A model generated the notes under the pieces. It made no database searches. It had not been told where the DNA came from and saw only the letters and a list, made by a program, of their open reading frames with translations. This document shows, in pieces, positions 1-9,843 of a stretch of 64,000 nt of DNA. The stretch is from Eutreptiella sp. 'Long Island Sound 2002'. Its lineage: Eukaryota; Euglenozoa; Euglenophyceae; Eutreptiales; Eutreptiaceae. Both the position numbers and the translations under genes were made by a program. The stretch is taken from the NCBI GenBank assembly GCA_964036045.1, contig OZ038384.1, positions 26,294,351-26,358,350 on the forward strand, in the 5' to 3' direction. The stretch's first letter is position 1. Each line of letters opens with the position of its first letter.

Positions 1-528
1 GGCCAGCAAGTTTGGCTTCGTAAGTCAGACGAGACCCTGAAGGACGACAACAAATTGTTACCTTTGTGGGATGGCCCATTCCAAGTCAAGAGTCAACTAA
101 GTGAGACTACATTCAACATTGAGATTGAGCCAGGCAGGCATCAAGAAGTACATCGAGATCGTTTGAAGGCCGAAGTACCCTGCCCCAAAGGAAGGTTCAA
201 GCCTCTTTACTGGACTTCGAAGTACCTGAGCGACAGGAAGATGGTCACAAGCAGTTTTGAGCTGGAGAAGATTCTTGATTACAAGAAGAATGCTCGAAAC
301 AAGTGGTACCTTCTGTGCAGATGGAAAGGATTCGGTCCAGAAGAAGACAAATGGGAGCCAGCTTCAAATTTCATCCATGGGTATACGGATACTTTCATCA
401 AGTTCCTGAAGAAACACCCTGAGATTGACAAAGAGGTCTCGCTGATCAAAGATTGTGTCACCAAGGAAGACTTACAAGCACAAGAAGAAGCTCCAATTGT
501 GGCAGAATCTATTCCAGACAATATCTGA
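1..528 (+). CDS. Integrase C-terminus with chromodomain (A' pol, partial)
   Basis: The frame is open from base 1 and encodes the last 175 residues of a Ty3/gypsy polyprotein. It shows the integrase C-terminal GPF-type segment (LPLWDGPFQV), then a chromodomain with the KWYLLCRWKGF core and an intact DKWEP aromatic position, then an acidic tail ending at the stop at 526-528. The chromodomain is expected to direct integration towards marked chromatin. It is about 90 percent identical by eye to the end of the pol at 26445-30287, which has Leu in place of the Trp of DKWEP. The N-terminal part is missing only because the window starts here. Confidence 0.92.
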   Translation, partial: GQQVWLRKSDETLKDDNKLLPLWDGPFQVKSQLSETTFNIEIEPGRHQEVHRDRLKAEVPCPKGRFKPLYWTSKYLSDRKMVTSSFELEKILDYKKNARNKWYLLCRWKGFGPEEDKWEPASNFIHGYTDTFIKFLKKHPEIDKEVSLIKDCVTKEDLQAQEEAPIVAESIPDNI

Positions 529-720
529 TCAGAATTTGGGTCGCCGAAACTTTCGAAGAGGTTTACGGTTGACATATACCCTTGGCATGGGGACATAACA
601 GTCCAGACGCATCGTCTATGTGGTTCGACGAACAGATGATGGGACATTCTGGGGTCATCCTGGTCATTCCATCCATCGCGCTCATCATGGTCATCATGTG
701 AATCATGTGCTTCATCTCAG

Positions 721-1122
721 ATGATTCCCATCCGAAGATCCGAAAGGCCATTATCTTCCACCACGACGACACTCTCGTGTTTAGCTGTCGGCTGGACCCT
801 TCTACTCGCCTTGGGAAGGACTCGTTCCAGTTCGTGCTCATTACAGAGACTCTGGCACATGACTGAGTCTGACCCATTTCATGTGTTTGACGGATCTGCT
901 CAGAATGTGATTTCCATCAGCTCTTACATTGGGACAGTTGGTTTCTCTTCCAAACGACCACTGTCAAAGGGCTTATATAGACCAAGTGACGACGATGGTG
1001 TTCTTACTTGTGTCGACTCGCTGTTCATCTGTGGATTGTGTTGGAATCCCCCTCAGAATCAGCTCAATTTTGGCAAATTCCCAGTACCAAGCATTGGATG
1101 CTTATACATTCTGGGACTATAA
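721..1122 (+). CDS. Conserved 133-residue ORF downstream of pol (A' copy)
   Basis: This ORF of unknown function starts 193 bases after the pol stop. The same ORF, same length, same start and same end, is present in element A at 25851-26252 on the minus strand, with roughly 22 amino-acid differences by eye. It has a hydrophobic stretch near residues 20-35 and several Cys, but no recognisable domain. A second frame over the same bases is also partly open in both copies, so the openness may be incidental. An envelope-like or accessory reading frame is possible but unproven. M1 is inserted just after its stop. Confidence 0.3.
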   Translation: MIPIRRSERPLSSTTTTLSCLAVGWTLLLALGRTRSSSCSLQRLWHMTESDPFHVFDGSAQNVISISSYIGTVGFSSKRPLSKGLYRPSDDDGVLTCVDSLFICGLCWNPPQNQLNFGKFPVPSIGCLYILGL

Positions 1123-1133
1123 CGAGTCAATTA

Positions 1134-1150
1134 AGGTAAAGGGACCGGTT
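1134..1150 (+). repeat. M1 left terminal inverted repeat
   Basis: AGGTAAAGGGACCGGTT, directly after target TA at 1132-1133. It pairs with 4029-4045. Confidence 0.85.
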
Positions 1151-1164
1151 CATCCCCGGTGACC

Positions 1165-1265
1165 AGTTGAGCCCCACCCTGGGGATTATCAGGGCAGGGT
1201 GGGGATGAATAAGACACCCCCTGGGGATAAAAAGGGCACCCCCGGGGATAAAGAGGACACACCCT
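1165..1265 (+). repeat. Short degenerate tandem repeat near M1 left end
   Basis: Four spaced copies of a CCTGGGGATAA-like unit lie close to the left terminus. They could be subterminal transposase-binding repeats, but no matching set was noticed at the right end. Confidence 0.5.
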
Positions 1266-1359
1266 AAAATACTACAAACCATAAAAAGCTTGTGGCACAT
1301 GTTTTCCTTTACAAACCCTGTAATGTTTTTCTTTCTCGTAAAAGGTTGTTCTCTTTTCT

Positions 1360-1880
1360 TTTTGTGAAACCATGCAGAGAGTTACGTCGCTCAAAACCCC
1401 GTGATGTGTTTTCTCCGTACCAAAAGTGTTTGACTAATGGTTTGTAAAAACATGCAACGTTTATTGGTTTTCTTACAACCGTGTACTATTGATGTGCCCT
1501 GTTTTGTACAACCATGCAGAGGCTTTTTATTTTTGAAAACTTTGTAATCTATTTGTAAGTACCAGGTTGCACTCTCCTATTTCATACCACTGTACAACTT
1601 TTAATTTTTTGTAAAACCATGCAACGTTTATTTCTTTGTAAAACCAATCAATGTTTGTTTTTTCGGGCAAAAGGTTGCACTGTTCTGTTTTGGAAAACCA
1701 TGCAAGGTTTATTTTTTTTCCAAAACCTTGGACTGTTTTTTTTCTTGCTAAAGGTGGATGTCTCCCATTATGTAGAACCATGCAAGGTGTTTGTTTTTTT
1801 AAAACCGTGCAATGTTTTTTTGTTGCAAAAGGTATTTTCGTTTGTAAAACCATGCTTTTCAAAATTAAGGAGTGGTTTTT
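1360..1880 (+). repeat. Degenerate AAAACCATGCAA tandem repeats in M1
   Basis: At least eight copies of a core like AAAACCATGCAAGGTTT recur every 40-80 bases, separated by T-rich tracts. The repeats open frames on both strands; I regard those ORFs as artefacts. Confidence 0.65.
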
Positions 1881-2649
1881 TTTTTTGGGAAAACGTGGTA
1901 ATCTCCTGCTTTGTATACCTGTGCACTGTCTCCCTAGCACACTTGCACAGAGCAACACGGTGACAGTTTCTGAATGCTCCCGTACACCTGTTGTAAAGGT
2001 ACTTGAAGCACTGAGACAGCTTATGGACATAAGCGTGTACCTGGCTGAAAGTGTATGGCTTTGCACTTTTGATGACCGCGCCTAAAAGCACAATCATTCT
2101 AAGTCTGCCAGTGTGTCCCATGACATACCCGGGGGTAGCCGGAGTCACGGGTGTGCAGAGTCACCACCCCGATTTTGAACTGGTTTTTTCGTGTTCAAAA
2201 CTTCTCATCGTTTTAATTTGTAATGTCTGCGGTCCCCATGGCATCAAGCAATTGCCAGCAAGTGGCAAGCACGTGGGATGGGAGAGCATCAACCCTGCAG
2301 AAAGGAGGCTTCTCTTCACAATCTGTTGAAGCGTGTACCCTGCACCATATGCACCACAGATTGTAACGCGCACGCTTCCCACTGTACTCTGCTCCCAGCA
2401 CGCTGTTCGGAGCAGGATGTGCACTGCACACAGCACTCAACCCGATGCAGACCACACCTTGCGCACTGCACCAACTGCCCTGTGCAGTGTGCACACTTCA
2501 TACTGTCCATACACAGAGCACGACACGGTGTATGCAAGGAAAGTGGCTGGCGCGGTGGTTCCAGAGGGGATAGGAAGAAATTGTTTCAGGAGCAACAACG
2601 GCCCATGTTGACCTCGGTGGAGATATGGCAGGCACATCCTGTTGAAGGC

Positions 2650-2810
2650 AGATTACATTAGTGCGTGCGTGCATTGTGCACGATGCGGGCGTGCAGCGTG
2701 CACAATGCATGCGTGCAGTGTGCACAGTACGTGCGTGCAGCGTGTACAATGCGTGCGTGCAGTGTGTACGATGCGTGCGTGCAGTGTGCACAGCGGGTGC
2801 GTGCGATTTG
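2650..2810 (+). repeat. About 20 bp GTGCGTGCAGTGTGCACA tandem repeat
   Basis: A GC-rich tandem array with an approximately 20 bp unit yields Cys/His/Arg-rich ORFs in nearly every frame. It has no coding signature of its own. Confidence 0.75.
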
Positions 2811-2983
2811 CTGGCTGGGATACGACCGGTGCGCACTGGCAGAGGGGTTGCATGAGAAACGGTGGCAAAACAGCAGTGGCTCTCGGGCACCGAACCGAAT
2901 GTTTCCTTCTGGTTTCTGAAAGGCACTCCAGGCATCATGAGTTTGTCGTTCCGATTTGTATGGGCACTGTATGATGGAGGCAC

Positions 2984-3146
2984 CTGAGAATCCAAGGCAC
3001 TTGGCCTCCATGAAGAAGTCGTAATCAAACTGCTCGAGCTGCATTTTCTGCATGGCCACTGCATGTGTGTGCATCATGAAAAAGCGCTGCAGGAACCAAT
3101 TGTCAATCTTCGTGATGTCGTGGATCTCCGTAATGGTCATTCCCAT
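2984..3146 (-). pseudogene. Captured exon resembling carbamoyl-phosphate synthase large subunit
   Basis: On the minus strand these 163 bases encode 54 residues including EIHDITKIDNWFLQRF and, near the end, EAKCLGFS. This is the spacing seen in carbamoyl-phosphate synthase large subunits between the IDxWFL segment and the AKxxGFS segment that precede the second ATP-grasp region. The match stops abruptly at both ends at good splice signals: an acceptor (CTTCAG before 3146) and a donor (TTCTCAG followed by GTGCC after 2984). Nothing recognisable flanks it. I infer one exon of a host pyrimidine or arginine pathway gene picked up by M1. It cannot encode an enzyme on its own. The family assignment is from remembered motifs only. 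Confidence 0.6.
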
Positions 3147-4028
3147 CTGAAGCGAGGGAATTCAGACACTTGGAATTGTGACTGGATCCCACTTGGAATC
3201 AAATGACTGCCCCTGTTGCAGACTTGTCGCAGCACATAGGTGGAAGACAGAGATGTCCCTCCGGAGAAGTAATTGTGGGCTCCGTTGCACCCAAGCCTCC
3301 AGCAAGTCACTTGCCGAGTGCCGTCAGTCCCAATGTCAAACGCCCTCCTTTGTCTTTGACTGCTGACTGCTGTCAACTATTTGCCAACCGTAGTCAATTA
3401 ATAGTAAAAAAAACCAGTGTCGGAAGGGCGACCTCATGGAGAATAACAGCACTTTGAGACAAGCAACGTGCGAAATTAACAGCGGACAAACATGTACGAC
3501 CAGGGGTGCAGAGGTTTGTGGGCTCAACCCATGTGTGAAACACCAAAGTCACGCATCAAACCGTTGCTCGTGCCTGATCTGTCCTGTACGAATCCGCTGA
3601 CCGGCCAGGCTCGACACGATGGACTAAATTTGCATCGCGTTCTGAACCTGGTTCTGCACCAACAGTCCACTGCAAGAAGAACTGAAAGCGTCGCTTTTGC
3701 TCCCTGTTTTCTCTGTGTGTTTGCGCTGGTAGTGCAGGTGGGTCCCAACCGCATTATCTAAAATGAAAAAAAACAAAGGGAAATCAATCTCGGAATCGTA
3801 TATTTCGCGCAGTATTCATTTTGCTTTTACGTGGTGACATTTGGGCTTACGTAACTTTGCGGCGCTAATTTACGCAATTTCCCGCGGTAGTATCTGGCGA
3901 TTTACGGGATCGCCAGATGGATCTCGATTATTTTTATAATGTTCAAAAGAATATTTCTTTGATTATAAATCGTCATCTCCTGATAACATTATTTGCCTGG
4001 CGATCCTGCGCCGCGACAGTGGGTGTCT
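3147..4028. other. M1 right part, no gene seen
   Basis: Apart from the acceptor-like end of the captured exon, only short unsupported ORFs occur here. The last 250 bases are AT-rich. No transposase motif is visible on either strand. Confidence 0.5.
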
Positions 4029-4045
4029 AACTGGTCCCTTTACCT
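4029..4045 (-). repeat. M1 right terminal inverted repeat
   Basis: AACTGGTCCCTTTACCT is the inverted copy of 1134-1150 with one mismatch, followed by TA at 4046-4047. Confidence 0.85.
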
Positions 4046-4778
4046 TACCCCTTCTGGCTCATACTGGATTAAACATGAAGCCCTGGGAACAATACTGACA
4101 GTGTGGGGATACCCCACTGGGTTTTCTTGGCTATCATTACTTTAAATGATTGGATTTCCATCATGGGATTCATCATCATCATGAGGATTTGACCTGGATT
4201 GGCTATGAATGAGAACTGGATTTCCGTTCAACACGACCCACAGAGTCTATCGACAATGAATTGGACCTGTATTGGCTTGTTGCAGACTTCGCCACCCTCA
4301 ATCCGTGTGCAATTCACTGGATTTGGTCTCAATTCAGGCACGTTTTGTACCATAATCTGGCATCTGGTCTCATGACTGCAAATGACACCAGCCAGTTTCT
4401 CATATCTTGGACTCCATGAAGGGATACCCTATTTTTTTGACGCTCGACGACATGGCGCTGCTCGTTTTCTGTTTTCTGGCAGTGGGATGTCAGATCCTGA
4501 TTTCATCATGAATCATGGATCATGGATCATCATGTACATTCTTCACTCAGACTTTCAATTTTCGAATTTTCGAGCTTGAACGAGGCTTTTTCTGTGTACC
4601 CTGAGGTACCTATGCGTTTCATTCAAGTCGATGGCCATCGCGAAACACAGATCTCAGCACAATTTTGCTCAATTCAGCTCATTTTCACACATTTTGCCTT
4701 AGATTAGTCGGTTTTTGGTCACTTTCGCCGTTTCGTTCACTTCAATTGACCCAGCCTGACATACTGGCGTATGTTTTT
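4046..4778 (+). other. A' 3' non-coding region (continued)
   Basis: This aligns with element A 25111-25845 (reverse complement). It contains an ATCATC-type microsatellite near 4160-4180 and no supportable gene. Confidence 0.8.
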
Positions 4779-4788
4779 AGAGGGGGAG
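4779..4788 (+). promoter_or_regulatory. Polypurine tract of A'
   Basis: AGAGGGGGAG lies immediately before the 3' LTR start TGTAACGG. It is the expected primer site for plus-strand DNA synthesis. Confidence 0.85.
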
Positions 4789-5268
4789 TGTAACGGCAGC
4801 AGTGACAGCACTCAATTATACACTGATGTGATCAGAATTCCAATGATTCTCAGATGTACATTAGTGCAGTAAATTTTCCGCTTCATTTCATGTTTTCCGT
4901 TCGCCGCCAGATGTCGCCTGTGAGCGCGCGTCGAGTCGCATTTGTCTTTCGTGATTTCCCAATCGGATTTATTTGGATTATTTCGAATGTTTTCACGTTG
5001 TGTCATTATGTGCGATGAATGCGCATTGAGATTCTATGTCTGCTCCATTTTTGTAGACGGGGTTTTCGTACTCTTCATATTCCACCATGGAGTTCAAAGG
5101 ACTTACAAGTGCTTCGCATATGTCGCTCACAGAGGCTGGATATGGGTCTGAAGAGGGTTATGTGGGTTCGGAGATATCAGGGGCAGTGTCGGGCGTTACA
5201 ACCCCTGGGGCATCAAGGCTACAGGCTTCGCACTTACAACAAAGATCAACCACTATGCACCGGTTACA
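4789..5268 (+). repeat. A' 3' LTR (480 bp)
   Basis: It starts TGTAACGGCAGC and ends CGGTTACA, matching both 481 bp LTRs of element A. An ATG at 5087 opens a frame that reaches the LTR end after 60 codons and runs a short way into flanking DNA to a stop near 5320. The equivalent ATG in element A is the gag start. Flanking DNA to the right is the LINE 5' region, so A' probably inserted there. Confidence 0.9.
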
Positions 5269-6640
5269 ACCGCGCTTCAGCTGTGATGGCGATTTTTTTG
5301 CCTTATGCCTTTGTGTATAAAGGGCGCCGCCCAAGTCCAACTGCCGAGCACCACACGCTATACCTGTTGCCTGAGCTGCTGGGTTCCTTACCCCGTTTTC
5401 ACTTCAACACCCTGAGCGCTTCCAGAATGGGACCACGCCCTGATCTACGTGCTTTGCTGGCTTTCCACAGCGAAGTATGTCTCCCTGTCCTTTGGCACAC
5501 AGCACCGCATAGTCAGACCTTCACAAGCCACTGTCACTCCCTACGCCATGAGCACCGGGGTGATGAGATCACGACGGTCTGCAACACACACGTCGGCTTG
5601 CTGACGCGTTCCTACTGCTCTGCAGTAGAGCCAGCGAACCCTAGAAAAGTTGCCAGACCTGCCTCACAGTACATCTCCTGTGGGTTCAATTTTAGCCGTG
5701 GCTCACTCATAGCAGTGTTCCACCTGCCCCCCTTGCTCACAGTGTATAAGGGGCGCAGCTCAATACCAAGAACCCAGTTCCAGCAGTCGACACCCACCAC
5801 CCTTTTGCTCCTCTTCCCTGATGTGCAACGCCGTGTACTGATGTACCGCCCCGTCCTCGCTGATGCCAGTACACACACAGACCGACACACAGACAATATG
5901 CACCTCTTTCCTCAGGGGTATGCGAAGTCACAGGAACTCGTTTCCAATCCATCAAGAATCAGCGGTACTGCTTCACTGGCCATCAGTGAAGTATGTTCCC
6001 TCACCCGTTGTTGGATCGCATCGCTTCCTAAGCTCACTAGGGAGGTGTTTCAGCAGATTCAGCACACCCACGCTTCACACTTCACGCCAACACCGCCTTT
6101 TCGTTTGAATGACAGCTCTCGTTCTTGTCAGTGCACGCGCGCTGTGGTTACACACGAACAACAAACGAGTTCAGGTCCCGTTGTGAGCCCACTGTGCCTT
6201 CAACAGATCGGGTACTTCCATGATCCGAAGCAAGTGCTGATGACTTCGTCAATTGCCCAGGGTGCACAGGTGTCTGGATCTCCAGAGCTCCCCAGCATTG
6301 AGACGCCACACATTTCTCCACGTGCATGCAAGATGAGCGGTCCCACCCACATCTTTGCCCATGGCACCAACACCCCTTCCCCCCCCTTCTCGGAGTACAG
6401 CCCTAACCAGGTTTTTGTTCCTCCCTTCCCTACAGACTTGTCCCTATCAAGGACCCCTGCCCAACAGCTGCCACACCGGGGGCCTGTAGTCTTTAACGGG
6501 TCATGACCTGCACAGTCTCCTGACTCTTATTGGGGTTCCAGAGGCTACTGTGATTTCCTTCTCTGCGCGCACACGTGCTGACCCAGTGCCAGCGCCCGAA
6601 GGCCAGAGGGTTCTAGGCGAAAGCGCTCCCGCTCTGGCTA
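5269..6640 (+). other. LINE upstream region with two TATA-containing repeat units
   Basis: Two diverged units of roughly 430 bases can be aligned. Each has a TATA-like box (GTATAAAGGGCGC at about 5319 and GTATAAGGGGCGC at about 5743), and each has a shared GAAGTATGT-CCCT segment (near 5475 and 5988). One frame stays open from inside the LTR to 6506 (495 codons). Its sequence has no recognisable domain and it begins in unrelated LTR DNA, so I do not call it as a gene. It could contain a damaged LINE ORF1. Confidence 0.4.
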
Positions 6641-8740
6641 ATGCACCCCTTCCCGTGGCCCCAACCCCCCCCGAAAATCCCTGATCCTCCACTGGCAGGC
6701 TCACCGCTTCCTCTTGCTGACGTACCACTTCCCCCTTCTCCCCCCCCGCAGCCTTTCCACCGTACGGCCAATCCCCGCCCACGCCCAGCACACATTCATT
6801 CCTTGACTATGCGTTCCCACAACATCAACAAGCAAGCCCCAGAGGCATTTATCCACTCAGACCTCCACAAGGCCTGGGACATCTCGTTCTACCAAGAACT
6901 GACCCGTTCACCGCAACTGCCATTTGGTTGGTCACCTGCGGCTATTCAACCCAAGATATTTTCCTCCATTCTACCATCGGGTGATGAGGGAGCCTGCATT
7001 GTCTTATCCCAACGCGTAGCCCCTTACGCCTTTCCCATTCAGTCCCCGTGCCCCGGGGCGCTTTGCCTTGCTGAACTACACCTCCCGGGCCTCCCACGCA
7101 TACTCCTTATTTCTATCTACGCACAGCCCCCCCGGAGGCGCGAGCTGGAAACGGCTCTTAATAAACTCTTCGACAAGTACCCGCATTGGGTGATGGCGGG
7201 AGACTTTAACGCACAGCCTCCGCACCTGGACACAAACGGTTCCACAGTGAACCGCTGGCACTGGCTTACATCGCTGGTTCTGGAAAAAAAAGCGGCTGCA
7301 GACACCTTCCGCACTGTGCACAGGGAGCGCCTGGCTTTTACCCGCTACAAAAACTCCCTGCTCCCGTGTGACACTCGCATTGATCTGCTCCTTTTTTCCT
7401 CGTCGGTTGTGTCTCTGCCGTCGGCCTCTTTATTGGAGGCAGACATCGAGTCGGCCGACACTTCCTCAGACCACCACCCCGTTCATTGCACCCTTCGCCT
7501 CCCTTGCACACCTCAGTACCCCCCCCCCCCTGCACCCACTACACGATTCCGCAGGCTCACGCCGGAGGAACAGAAGCAGTTTCACGCGAGTCTTCAACCA
7601 CTCGAGGTATGGGCTGTCGGGTACCGCCCAGCCGCCGTCCCGCAGGAAGACTTTGTTAGTCATGTAAACTCCCTTGTGGACCAAGTAGCCCAGGCCTACC
7701 ACAGTGTTACTCGCCCTCCTACAAAGCACTCTGAGACCACAATTGAGAGGGATTTTAAACGGGCACTGTCGAATCTTCCTCAACACGCCCAGCGACGTAA
7801 AGAGGCCCTGAAGAACCTCCAGCAACTGAGTGAAAAGTGGCGAAAAAAGCAATCGGCCCGGGAAAAGAAACGCTTGCACTACTCCATGGTTCGCGGCAGC
7901 AAAATCAAAAAAACCATTGACAGTGTCTTAAACCCCAAGCAACACACCCCGGTGCACCTGTGGGACCCTTCTACAAACCCACCTGACCTGGTTTGTGAGC
8001 CTGAGAAAGTGGGCACGGTTTTTTCTGAGTGCCTGTCTAACCTCGGAGGTGATCCTGACTTTGAGGTCCCGGATAGCGTGCTACAGCCGTTCATCTCCCT
8101 TCTCCCGCAATGCCCTCCAGGCACAGCCGACCAGCCACTGCCCCTGCCTGGGTTACCATGGTTGCACGAGATAACTGGCAGGGCATCCCCATCCAAGGCC
8201 ACGGGGGAAGATGAAATAAATTATTATGTAATCTCCTTATGCCCCCCAGGAATTCAGCTTATCCTGCTTGAAGCCATTAGACATGTCCTTCTTTACGGTC
8301 CGCCCCCCAAGTGGGCACGGGCACGCGTCTGCCTCCTCTATAAAAAAGGGGACGCCCGCACCGCATCAAACCATAGGCCCATATGCCTGATTCAGTCTAT
8401 TGTTAAACTGGCCGCCGCGTGGCAATGCGCACAACTCACTGCGATAACCGCGAGGCACAGCCTACTTCATACCTGTCAACACGGGGGGTTGAAGGGCCAC
8501 CGTTCCGGCGACCACATTTACGATGTAGTGGCCCGCATGCTTTTGACGAAGGGTAGGCTTTATCACCTTTACATCGATTTTAACAAAGCCTTCAACTCGG
8601 TGCCGTTGGCGGCTTTGTGGAAAACGTTACACGGTTACTCACTCCCACGGGACCTCATTTCTTCTATTCAACGTCTCTACATACTCGCGGCAGTCGCGAC
8701 TCTGAGTTCTGGTCATTCGTTCAGTGTGTCCGTTATTTAG
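6641..8740 (+). pseudogene. LINE endonuclease and truncated reverse transcriptase
   Basis: A 699-codon frame encodes the ORF2-type protein of a non-LTR retrotransposon. An apurinic-type endonuclease domain is shown by GDFNA at residues 187-191 and SDHHPV at 276-281, the metal and catalytic positions. A basic linker around 380-425 follows, then the start of the reverse transcriptase with NHRPI at 577-581, QHGGLKG near 613 and YIDFNKAF at 644-651. The frame stops at 8738-8740 before the RQG and (Y/F)xDD motifs, which are absent downstream, so about half the polymerase is deleted. The first 50 Pro-rich residues may be non-coding. The element cannot mobilise itself. Confidence 0.8.
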
Positions 8741-9843
8741 AATCAGTTCAGTTCCGTGGTAAGGCATTCTTCTGTATTGATAATTCTCAGCTAGTTGATT
8801 GCGTTGACTGGTTTCTTTCTGGCACAGCGTACCCCCCGTCCTCTGCTTCGTGCCAGGGCACCTGGTAGACAGTTATCTGCAGTCTCATCTCTGATGCCAC
8901 ATTCACCATCGGGGCGGGTTGGCTTAAGTCCCACGTGGGCTTTCCGGGCAACGAAGTCGCAGACAGCTTCGCAAAATACACCGCATATGCGTGTTGTGTC
9001 ACCCTTACTCACCGCCAGCCGCCGGCACGGTACTCGGTCACCTTCCAAGGAAACCTGTGGCACCATAAATTCAGCGGCGCGGCAAGGCGGCGCCTGTACC
9101 CCCGCCACCAACACACGGCCATTGCAACGCCCCTGAGCTTCGACTGGTCGTCTCATTACAGCTGGTTCAGCGCATTCGCGGACAAGTGGGTCATGGGAGT
9201 AAAAGGTTCTAAGGGCTCTGCACCCTACTGGGAACTGCCTGGCCGCCAATGCCCCCACTGCGACGACGTTCACCCTCTAGATCTCCCATCCTGTGTCGCC
9301 TCTTTCGCCACTTTCCGTCCCTTCCTCCATCAAATGGCTGACGCGTGGGGATTTGCGCTGGCACCCGTGGTGCACTCCTGGCTCCAGGACCGAGTGCGCA
9401 CTAAAGGGAGCTACGGAATTTTGCGCACTTTAGTCCCGTTGACACTTTACAAACAGCTGGTCCCACATCCATCACAGAAGTCAGTCCTCCGGGAGGCCCT
9501 TCCACCTCGACGCCCTCGCCTCAATTCGATAGTCAAAGCAGTTTGCACTGCACGCCGCGACCACCCCCTCCCCGAGCCCCTACCCCCACCCCTAGGGGCC
9601 AACCACTTTTTTGTGTCCCACGGCCCATACAGCACCTCGGATGGTCCCCCCCCCACACCCCAGCACTTATATCGCCCCCCCCCCCCAGTCCCAACGTCAG
9701 TCACCCTCAAAGCCCCCGCGCGCCGGGGCACAAAGCGAAATGCCCCCGCGTGTCCAGGACACAGTTCCGCTCCACGAAAAAATAAAAAGGACTCCCGCCG
9801 CCTTTCCTCGGTTACCTCCTTCCTTCGCCCTGGCAACCGGTGA
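8741..9843 (+). pseudogene. LINE RNase H and zinc-knuckle C-terminus
   Basis: In a different frame from the upstream segment lies the C-terminal part of the same LINE. The RNase H signature WLKSHVGFPGNEVADSFAK falls at about 8923-8979, with an upstream CIDNS segment that fits an earlier acidic motif. An in-frame TAG at 8866-8868 breaks the domain. A CPHC-x(4)-H zinc-knuckle-like segment at about 9247-9290 and a Pro-rich tail follow to the stop at 9843. An RNase H behind endonuclease and polymerase is typical of I/Tad/R1-type and plant L1-type LINEs; I cannot choose the clade. Confidence 0.65.

Larger units (their letters stand above)
1134..4045. mobile_element. Element M1: 2.9 kb non-autonomous terminal-inverted-repeat DNA transposon
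   Basis: Comparison with the uninterrupted 3' region of element A defines the insertion exactly. A has one continuous sequence, whereas here it is split after TTA at 1133 and resumes at 4046. The insert begins AGGTAAAGGGACCGGTT and ends with its inverted copy (one mismatch). TA is present on both sides (1132-1133 and 4046-4047), as expected of a TA target-site duplication; a 3 bp TTA reading is almost as good. No transposase is visible. The interior holds degenerate tandem repeats and one captured exon. Tc1/mariner-like or PIF/Harbinger-like mobilisation are the two candidates. Confidence 0.82.
1..5268 (+). mobile_element. Element A': 3' part of a chromodomain Ty3/gypsy retrotransposon
   Basis: The window opens inside the integrase C-terminus of a + strand LTR retrotransposon. 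Pol ends at 528, followed by about 1.35 kb of 3' non-coding sequence (529-1133 and 4046-4788), a polypurine tract and a 480 bp LTR ending at 5268. Pol, 3' region and LTR all align with the complete minus-strand element A (24619-34885), so both belong to one family. Element M1 interrupts the 3' region. The 5' LTR, gag and most of pol lie to the left of the window. Confidence 0.9.

Noticed and set aside
2316-2919. Many Cys/His-rich ORFs on both strands
   Set aside because: They arise from the 20 bp GTGCGTGCAGTGTGCACA repeat, which is open in most frames; no zinc-finger spacing holds between frames.
5019-6506. 495-codon + strand ORF as a gene
   Set aside because: It begins in LTR sequence of an unrelated element, in a frame different from the LTR gag start, and has no recognisable domain.
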